Assembly: GCA_029863175.1 (NCBI GenBank)
Contig: JAOTVX010000069.1
Location: 1 to 10,000 of the forward strand
Direction: 5' to 3'
DNA length: 10,000 bases
From: Betaproteobacteria bacterium
GTDB lineage: Bacteria; Pseudomonadota; Gammaproteobacteria; Burkholderiales; SG8-41
Shown one piece after another: positions 5,314 to 10,000 of the stretch. Below the pieces are notes generated by a model. It had not been told where the DNA came from. It made no database searches and worked only from the letters and a program-made list of their open reading frames with translations. Numbering within the stretch: position 1 is the first letter of the stretch; each line of letters begins with the position of its first letter. The position numbers were made by a program, and so were the translations under genes.

Positions 5314-6612
5314 TCAATACAACCGGCTCGGCAGCCAAGTCACAATCCCCGGAAATACGGTCAGCAGGGCCAGAACGGCAAGTGCAGCAAAGACGAAGGG
5401 TGTGATGCCCCTGAATATGTCCATCAGTGCAATGTCGGGAACGACTTTCGCCAGGACGTAAATATTCACGCCGACCGGCGGCGTGATCAGGGCAAGTTCA
5501 ATCATCACCACGACAAAGATACCGAACCAGATCGGGTCAAAACCCAGACTGACGACGACGGGAAACACGATCGGAATGGTCAAAATAAGCATCGCCCAGA
5601 CGTCGAGTACCATGCCCAAAAGGATATACATCACCGTAAACAGCACGATCATCAGAAGTGGCGGTATGGCGAGGCTTTCGATTCCGCCGACGATCACATT
5701 CGTCAGGTTGGTGAGCGCGATGAAGCCTCCCATCATGTGACCGGCGAAAATAATCACGAAGATCATCGCACTGGTGTGAATTGTATTGCGCAGCGCTTCG
5801 GCGAGCACCGCCCAGGTCAATCGCCGCATCACAAGGGCGATCAAGAAGACGCCACCCACACCAGCGGCCGCTGCCTCTGAGGGATCGAAGACACCGAGAT
5901 AGATGCCGCCAATGACCAGGACGAAGATCGATAACGTCGGCAGCAGCTTGGCGAGCGAGGCGATGCGTTCATTGAGTGGGAAGGTGGGTCCCGGCGGCCC
6001 CATCTCGGGATGACGCAGGCAGATGAAAAGGATGGTTGCGGCGAACGCCGCCGTCATAATGATGCCCGGAATGATTCCGGCGATGAACAGCGCGCCGATC
6101 GAAGTCTCGGTCCAGATCCCGTAGACCACGACAAACAGGCTCGGCGGGATCAAAACGCCCAGTGTCCCGCCAACCGCGACTGTCCCGGTGCTGAGGCGGT
6201 CGTTGTAGCCGTAGCGGCGCATTTCGGGCATGCACATCGGCGCGAGCGTCGCGACCGCGACCGCACCGCCGCCGGACACCGCTCCGAACCCGGCGGCCGC
6301 GACAATCGAGGTGATCGCAAGCCCGCCGGGCAACCATCCGAGCCATTTGTAGACGCACTCGTAGAGGTCCATTGCCAGCCGGGTGCGGAATACGAGTTCA
6401 CCCAACAGGAGATAGAGCGGCAGCGCGGTCAGCACGAAGTCCGTGCCGCGGTCCCAGAGATTGAGAACGAGCTGCGTTTCCGGATAGGCCAGCCCGCCGA
6501 TTACATACAGGCCTACGGTCGCCGTAGCCAACATGGCAAACGCGATCGGCACGCCGAGCGCAATCAGCGCGAGCATGATGACAAGAAAGAGGACGCCCAG
6601 GAGTGGATCCAT
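5314..6612 (-). CDS. dctM: TRAP transporter large permease subunit
   Basis: A 432-residue integral membrane protein with about 12 hydrophobic segments, the normal size for DctM. It is the sodium-coupled transport subunit of a tripartite ATP-independent periplasmic transporter and works with DctQ in the inner membrane. Family signatures are GFGAVSGGGAVAV (108-120), PEMRRYGYND (129-138), GVLIPPS (152-158), GIIPG (179-183), FDPSEAAA (242-249) and ITPPVGVN (376-383). The start ATG 6612 is 26 bases after the dctQ stop. The ribosome site lies in a hairpin (6619-6637) in that gap. It is the last clear gene of the operon and ends 244 bases from the convergent hydrolase gene. No frameshift or missing motif is seen. 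Confidence 0.95.
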   Translation of the reverse strand: MDPLLGVLFLVIMLALIALGVPIAFAMLATATVGLYVIGGLAYPETQLVLNLWDRGTDFVLTALPLYLLLGELVFRTRLAMDLYECVYKWLGWLPGGLAITSIVAAAGFGAVSGGGAVAVATLAPMCMPEMRRYGYNDRLSTGTVAVGGTLGVLIPPSLFVVVYGIWTETSIGALFIAGIIPGIIMTAAFAATILFICLRHPEMGPPGPTFPLNERIASLAKLLPTLSIFVLVIGGIYLGVFDPSEAAAAGVGGVFLIALVMRRLTWAVLAEALRNTIHTSAMIFVIIFAGHMMGGFIALTNLTNVIVGGIESLAIPPLLMIVLFTVMYILLGMVLDVWAMLILTIPIVFPVVVSLGFDPIWFGIFVVVMIELALITPPVGVNIYVLAKVVPDIALMDIFRGITPFVFAALAVLALLTVFPGIVTWLPSRLY

Positions 6613-6618
6613 GTTTAC

Positions 6619-6637
6619 CGCTCACCCCCGGTGAGCG
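6619..6637 (-). promoter_or_regulatory. dctQ-dctM intercistronic hairpin covering the dctM ribosome site
   Basis: On the minus strand CGCTCACC, loop GGG, GGTGAGCG form a perfect 8-base stem between the dctQ stop and the dctM start. The only purine-rich candidate ribosome site (GGGGGTGAG, about 9 bases before ATG) is inside the stem, so dctM translation may need the hairpin opened by ribosomes finishing dctQ. The coupling is inference. Confidence 0.6.
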
Positions 6638-6638
6638 C

Positions 6639-7163
6639 CTATTGGCCTGGTTCGGCGTCCCACGTCGGCGCCCGGACTGCGCGCATCAGGCGCAATGCGA
6701 ACATCAGTACCATCAGCGCCGACAGCAATACGATGCCGGTGTAGTAGAGCCAGATCGGCAAGCCTAGGAATTCAGTCGTGACAGGGATCGATTTGAGATA
6801 GCCGATTTCGCCGCCCGTTTTTTTTGCAATCAGCACAAACACCATAATGCCAATCAAGGCATAAAGCGCTTCAACCGCGCGGCGTGCCCAGGCCGGCATC
6901 TGCCGGTTGAGGAGATCCATGCGGATGTGGCCATTCTTCCGGGTGCATTCGGGAACGCCGAAGAGCAGAACGATAATCAGCAGATGGTTGATCGCCTCGA
7001 GGCTCCAAATGAACGGTGAGTTAAAGAGATAGCGCCCGATTACTTCCATCAGCATGATGATGGTCATGATGGGCAAAAAAACGTAGGTGGACGCCCGATC
7101 GAGCGCCCAGGAGACCCTATCGAGCCAAAATGCCACGGAATTTGATCCCGAATGAAGGGGCAC
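6639..7163 (-). CDS. dctQ: TRAP transporter small permease subunit
   Basis: A 174-residue membrane protein with four hydrophobic segments (about 25-43, 57-73, 98-114, 138-158), as expected for DctQ, the small subunit that pairs with DctM. Family-type features are GRYLFNSPFIWSLE (43-56) after the first helix and NGHIRMDLL (77-85) after the second. The start is placed at GTG 7163, immediately next to the intercistronic hairpin; no clear ribosome site precedes it. GTG 7136 is an alternative with nothing better upstream, so the first nine residues are uncertain. The gene follows dctP by 35 bases and precedes dctM by 26. Confidence 0.9.
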   Translation of the reverse strand: MPLHSGSNSVAFWLDRVSWALDRASTYVFLPIMTIIMLMEVIGRYLFNSPFIWSLEAINHLLIIVLLFGVPECTRKNGHIRMDLLNRQMPAWARRAVEALYALIGIMVFVLIAKKTGGEIGYLKSIPVTTEFLGLPIWLYYTGIVLLSALMVLMFALRLMRAVRAPTWDAEPGQ

Positions 7164-7192
7164 GCCGGGCGCCGGGGGTCACGGCGCCCGGC
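7164..7192 (-). promoter_or_regulatory. Perfect GC hairpin between dctP and dctQ
   Basis: Plus-strand GCCGGGCGCCG (7164-7174), loop GGGGTCA, CGGCGCCCGGC (7182-7192): an 11-base perfect stem that fills almost the whole 35-base gap. There is no T-run, so it is not a normal intrinsic terminator. A very stable stem just after the binding-protein gene fits mRNA 3' protection or partial attenuation, giving more DctP than DctQM. That role is inferred from similar binding-protein operons. Confidence 0.7.
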
Positions 7193-7198
7193 AGCGGC

Positions 7199-8431
7199 TC
7201 ACCCGCCGATAAATTTACTGACCGGCTTTTCAACAGTCAGGCGCATGATTTGCCCAGGCGTCATCTTCTCGTATTTCTCCGCCCGTTCTCTGATGAAGTC
7301 GATCAGCTTCTTGGCGGGCAGCCCCTTCGCCTCGTTCGTCTTGATCCAGTCGTTGATCACGGGCCGGGCCGCGGCTTGCCACTTCTTTTTCTCGGCATCC
7401 GACAATTGAACCATATTGATGCCGCCCTCGCGGAACTTGTTTCGCGCCTTGGCACCGGCAAGCACATAGAACTGCTGCGATATGGCCTGGGCAAATCCCT
7501 GCACCCAGCGCGACACGACCTGCTTCAGATCGGGCGGCAGCGCCTCGAACCATTTGCGGCTGACGCAATGCTCCTGATTGATACGGCTCAGGTTGATATA
7601 GGTGTGCGATTTCTGAAGCTCATTGATCCGGAACAGGATCGACACCGAGTCGGGGAAAGCCACCGCATCAAGCAATCCGCGCTGAAATGCGGTATAGATG
7701 CGCGGCGCCGGCATGGTGGTCGGCACCGTGCCGAGCGCCTTCCACACGGCAGCGTGCACCCCGCCGCCGGTGCGCACCTTCTTGCCCTTGAGGCTTTCAA
7801 GGCTGTCCAGCACGTCCTTCGAATGCAACACATAGGGCGTGGTGGTATAGACAATGCTCATCAGCACGCCGGTCCGTTCCATTTCCTTGCGGAAGAACTC
7901 GTCATAGGCCTCCTGCGTGATTCGGGTGCCGGCCGGCGAACTCGGCACGATGCCGGGCAATGACATCACGTGCATCAGGTCGAATGTCGTCGGATTATAG
8001 AAAGCGTAGCACGCCGTCATATCGGTGAGCCCCGACCGCGTGGCATCATAGCCCGCATTGGCCGGATGAATCGTTTTGCCCCAGCGCTCCTCGACTTTGA
8101 TCTTGCCTTTCGACAACTTCTCGAGAAGCCGGAAGCCGGGCTTATAAACGCTCTTCGCCATTCCGCTGATTGCCGGAACATGATGGCTCCACCGCAAGGT
8201 GAGCGGATCGCCCTTGTAGGTGATCTCCGGCAGGTTGTAGTCGCTGTCCTTGAGCCGGCCGTTGAGCCAGTCGGCGGCATATTTCGTAGCCGCTTCGACC
8301 TTGGCAACGTCGGTGGTCGACTCGATGTCCGCCGCCATAGCCGGCCCGCTGGAGACCGGCATGAGAAACATGAGACCTGCCGCCGCCACGGACATCATGC
8401 CCGCAGCAATCGCACCACGCCGTGTCGTCAT
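7199..8431 (-). CDS. dctP: TRAP transporter substrate-binding protein
   Basis: A 410-residue periplasmic solute-binding protein. Residues 1-33 form a Sec signal peptide (MTTRRGAIAAG, hydrophobic core, PAMA), probably cut after Ala33 or Ala34. The DctP fold begins near 77 with LTLRWSHHVP. The family's carboxylate-binding Arg is best matched by Arg220 in LKGKKVRTGGG. Typical DctP motifs also include QRGLLDAV (250-257). The ligand is probably an organic carboxylate but cannot be named. About 42 residues (34-75) lie between the signal peptide and the domain, longer than in many DctPs. ATG 8431 has AGGAGAT seven bases upstream. It is the first gene of the dctPQM operon, with an IS110-type element starting 28 bases before it, so its native promoter is probably displaced. 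Confidence 0.93.
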   Translation of the reverse strand: MTTRRGAIAAGMMSVAAAGLMFLMPVSSGPAMAADIESTTDVAKVEAATKYAADWLNGRLKDSDYNLPEITYKGDPLTLRWSHHVPAISGMAKSVYKPGFRLLEKLSKGKIKVEERWGKTIHPANAGYDATRSGLTDMTACYAFYNPTTFDLMHVMSLPGIVPSSPAGTRITQEAYDEFFRKEMERTGVLMSIVYTTTPYVLHSKDVLDSLESLKGKKVRTGGGVHAAVWKALGTVPTTMPAPRIYTAFQRGLLDAVAFPDSVSILFRINELQKSHTYINLSRINQEHCVSRKWFEALPPDLKQVVSRWVQGFAQAISQQFYVLAGAKARNKFREGGINMVQLSDAEKKKWQAAARPVINDWIKTNEAKGLPAKKLIDFIRERAEKYEKMTPGQIMRLTVEKPVSKFIGG

Positions 8432-8459
8432 AGCTATCTCCTCTCTTGACGGATAGATC

Positions 8460-8476
8460 CTATGTAGGGCCGCGTG
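8460..8476 (+). repeat. Left subterminal inverted repeat of the IS110-type element
   Basis: CTATGTAGGGCCGCGTG. Compared with the reverse complement of 9974-9993 (CTATGAGGGATCTCCGCGTG), it matches at CTATG, AGGG and CCGCGTG, with one extra T and a missing ATCT. Sixteen bases match over the gapped alignment. Confidence 0.7.
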
Positions 8477-8521
8477 GATTAATCTCTGGTGGCTTTCTCA
8501 ACCAAAGAAGGAGACCAGAAG

Positions 8522-9658
8522 ATGAACGCAGCGGCCCTTGGGAACGAAGATAACGCATCGGCGCCGGTGTTGTATATGGCGCTGGAACTGAGCAACAAGA
8601 ACTGGAGGCTGACATTCGGCGGCGGTGGCAAACGCCGGCAGGTGTCGGTGCCGGCGGCTGATTTGATGAAGCTCTCGGAGGCGGTGGCCAAGGCGAAGGA
8701 GCGCTTCGGGATGCCGGCCTCGACGCCGGTGGTGAGCTGCTACGAGGCGGGCCGGGACGGCTTCTGGCTGCACCGGCACCTGAAGAGCGTCGGCATCGAG
8801 AACGAGGTGATCGATGCCGCCTCGATCGAGGTGAGCCGCCGGCTGCGCCACGTCAAGACCGACCGGCTGGACGGGGAGAGGTTGCTTGACAAGCTGATGC
8901 GGCATCACGCCGGCGAGCGCGGTGGCTGGAGCGTGGTGCGCGTGCCAAGCGTGGAGGAAGAGGACGCGAGGCGCCTGCACCGTGAACTCGAGCGCCTGAA
9001 GCGCGAGCGGCTGGCGCATCGGGTGCGCGTGCAGTCGTTGCTGGTCATCCATGGCCTGAGGGTGACGATCAAGAGCAGCCTGCGCCTGGGCAGCCTCACG
9101 CTTTGGGATGGACGCGCCTTGCCTGCGGAGCTGAAGGCGGAGCTTGAGCGCGAGGTCGAGCGCCTGACGCTGGTTGAACGCCAGATCGCCGCGCTGGAAT
9201 CCGCGCGCCGCGAGCGGCTGCGCGAACCGAAGACCGAGGCTGAGCGCAGCATCGTGCAGTTGATGCGCTTGGGGGCGATCGGGCCCACGAGCGCCTGGCT
9301 GCTGGTGATGGAGTTCTTCGGCTGGCGGGGCTTTCGCAACCGGCGAGAAGTGGCCGCCCTCGCCGGCCTGGTGGGTTCGCCCTACAACAGCGGGGAGAGC
9401 GAGCGCGACCAGGGCATCAGCAAGGCGGGCAACCGCCGGGTGAGGGCCATGATGGTCGAGATCGCCTGGCTGTGGTTGCGCTTCCAGCCCAAGAGCGCAC
9501 TCAGCCAGTGGTACCACAGACGCTTCGCCGGCGGGGGCCTGCGCATGCGCCGCATCGGCATCGTTGCGCTCGCGCGGCGATTGCTCATTGCACTGTGGCG
9601 TTACCTCGCAGACGGTGTGATCCCAGAGGGCGCGCGGCTCATCGCCTCGCAGATCTGA
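8522..9658 (+). CDS. IS110-family transposase (DEDD / Transposase_20)
   Basis: A 378-residue recombinase. ATG 8522 is chosen over GTG 8489 because AAGGAG (8508-8513) sits eight bases before it. The N-terminal RuvC-like DEDD domain has Glu75 in CYEAGRDG and Asp114/Asp117 in VKTDRLDGERLL. The first acidic position reads LELSNK, with Glu22 where most IS110 proteins have Asp. A coiled, Arg/Glu-rich middle (about 145-245) follows. The Transposase_20 domain starts at GAIGPTSAW and includes the serine motif GISKAGNRR with Ser300, known as the partner active site. IS110 recombinases excise and insert DNA using a bridge RNA that pairs with donor and target. All domains are complete, with no frameshift, so it may be functional. 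Confidence 0.92.
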   Translation: MNAAALGNEDNASAPVLYMALELSNKNWRLTFGGGGKRRQVSVPAADLMKLSEAVAKAKERFGMPASTPVVSCYEAGRDGFWLHRHLKSVGIENEVIDAASIEVSRRLRHVKTDRLDGERLLDKLMRHHAGERGGWSVVRVPSVEEEDARRLHRELERLKRERLAHRVRVQSLLVIHGLRVTIKSSLRLGSLTLWDGRALPAELKAELEREVERLTLVERQIAALESARRERLREPKTEAERSIVQLMRLGAIGPTSAWLLVMEFFGWRGFRNRREVAALAGLVGSPYNSGESERDQGISKAGNRRVRAMMVEIAWLWLRFQPKSALSQWYHRRFAGGGLRMRRIGIVALARRLLIALWRYLADGVIPEGARLIASQI

Positions 9659-9973
9659 GCCCCCAAGCCAGTCAAGCACAGGAGCACGCAGCGTTGAAGG
9701 TTGGTCGAAGCGCCCGAGATTTTCCTGGGCCGCGCATCGAGCGCGACCGTCCTGATAGAGGGGGCGTTTCGTCCGAATCCGGTTCGTCTTGCCCGCTTGG
9801 GGCGTATGCAGCATCGGGTGCTCGGCCAACCGCGCCGACACGGATAGAAGGTGGTGACGAGCGAATCGCGCTCGTACTCACAATCGAATCGGGCCAACCA
9901 ACGCAAAGACCGCTTACAGGAAAAAACATGACCCGCCCACCGTAGATGCAAAAAACCGCTACCGGAGACTTGA
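9659..9973 (+). ncRNA. Candidate bridge/seek RNA region of the IS110-type element
   Basis: The 315 bases from the transposase stop to the right repeat have no convincing coding frame but show RNA-like pairing. CCCCAAGC (9661-9668) pairs perfectly with GCTTGGGG (9795-9802) and could close a domain. CGCGC/GCGCG (9731-9735, 9741-9745) and ACGAGCG/CGCTCGT (9857-9863, 9869-9875) are local hairpins. GGCCAACC occurs twice (9824-9831, 9892-9899), and its CCAACC part can pair with GGTTGG (9699-9704). IS1111-group elements encode their target-selecting RNA here. The exact RNA ends and guide loops cannot be read without the empty target site or relatives. Confidence 0.5.
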
Positions 9974-9975
9974 CA
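9970..9975 (+). promoter_or_regulatory. TTGACA in the right end, possible -35 box of a junction promoter
   Basis: A perfect sigma-70 -35 sequence points outward from the right end and overlaps the right inverted repeat. No good -10 follows within the element. In excised IS110 circles a promoter is known to form across the joined ends. Here the left end would bring TATGTA (8461-8466) to roughly 19-25 bases downstream, depending on the exact junction. Confidence 0.4.
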
Positions 9976-9993
9976 CGCGGAGATCCCTCATAG
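9974..9993 (-). repeat. Right subterminal inverted repeat of the IS110-type element
   Basis: CACGCGGAGATCCCTCATAG, the gapped reverse complement of 8460-8476. The few bases after it (AAGGAAA) may hold the last bases of the element or flanking DNA; the window ends too soon to tell. Confidence 0.7.
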
Positions 9994-10000
9994 AAGGAAA

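Larger units (their letters stand above)
8460..9993 (+). mobile_element. IS110-family (IS1111-like) insertion sequence
   Basis: The transposase is flanked by subterminal inverted repeats at 8460-8476 and 9974-9993. The left non-coding end is short (about 60 bases) and the right one long (about 335 bases), the layout of IS1111-group elements, whose guide RNA lies downstream of the transposase. The true ends probably extend a few bases beyond these repeats on each side, as known for this group. No target duplication is expected or seen. The element lies in the 5' region of the dctPQM operon, divergent from it. The outer right boundary is within a few bases of the window end and cannot be fixed exactly. 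Confidence 0.82.

Noticed and set aside
8498..9841. Long minus-strand frame (447 codons) opposite the IS110 transposase
   Set aside because: Antisense shadow of a gene with clear DEDD and Transposase_20 motifs; composition is rich in His, Gln, Ala and Arg without a recognisable fold.
9472..9945. Plus-strand frame running past the transposase stop into the IS110 right end
   Set aside because: Begins out of frame inside the transposase gene, has no ribosome site, and its product is low-complexity; the region looks like RNA.
1..9993. Composite transposon made of the two insertion sequences
   Set aside because: The elements belong to different families (IS630 and IS110) with unrelated ends and mechanisms, so they cannot mobilise the interval together in the usual way.

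Overview
The window is GC-rich bacterial chromosome, most likely from a betaproteobacterium (Burkholderiales-like) or a close environmental relative. This rests on codon and GC style, the gene types (ComEA-like lipoprotein, Mug-type glycosylase, TRAP transporter) and the AT-poor intergenic repeats. No rRNA, tRNA or species marker is present, so the placement is an inference.

Layout. Bases 4-1189 are a complete IS630-family insertion sequence. It has 28-base terminal inverted repeats, sits in a CTAG target with TA duplication, and its transposase is split into two frames joined at an A8 run (minus strand). Next come a small ComEA-like helix-hairpin-helix lipoprotein gene (1253-1612, minus), a short-chain dehydrogenase/reductase (1841-2596, plus), a 342-base repeat-rich spacer, a Mug-type uracil/thymine mismatch DNA glycosylase (2939-3502, plus), a 320-base repeat-rich spacer, and an alpha/beta hydrolase of the FrsA / dihydroxypseudooxynicotine-hydrolase type that starts at TTG (3823-5070, plus). 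Converging on it from the other strand is a TRAP transporter operon read dctP (8431-7199), dctQ (7163-6639), dctM (6612-5314), with a perfect hairpin in each intercistronic gap. An IS110/IS1111-type element (about 8460-9993) lies just upstream of dctP. It carries gapped subterminal inverted repeats and a right-hand non-coding region of about 315 bases that is the expected place for a bridge/seek RNA.

How the parts may work together. A TRAP system imports a carboxylate-type solute. The neighbouring hydrolase and dehydrogenase could act on it or its products, but no shared operon links them to the transporter, so this is only a hypothesis. The IS110 element lies 28 bases from the dctP start codon and has probably separated the TRAP operon from its native promoter.

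The least expected signal is a family of 7-base repeats kept in phase over up to 70 bases. It occurs as TCATCAC-type blocks upstream, and as the reverse-complement GTGATGA type downstream, of the dehydrogenase and the hydrolase. Around the hydrolase this includes a perfect 20-base inverted repeat (3780-3799 with 5080-5099).
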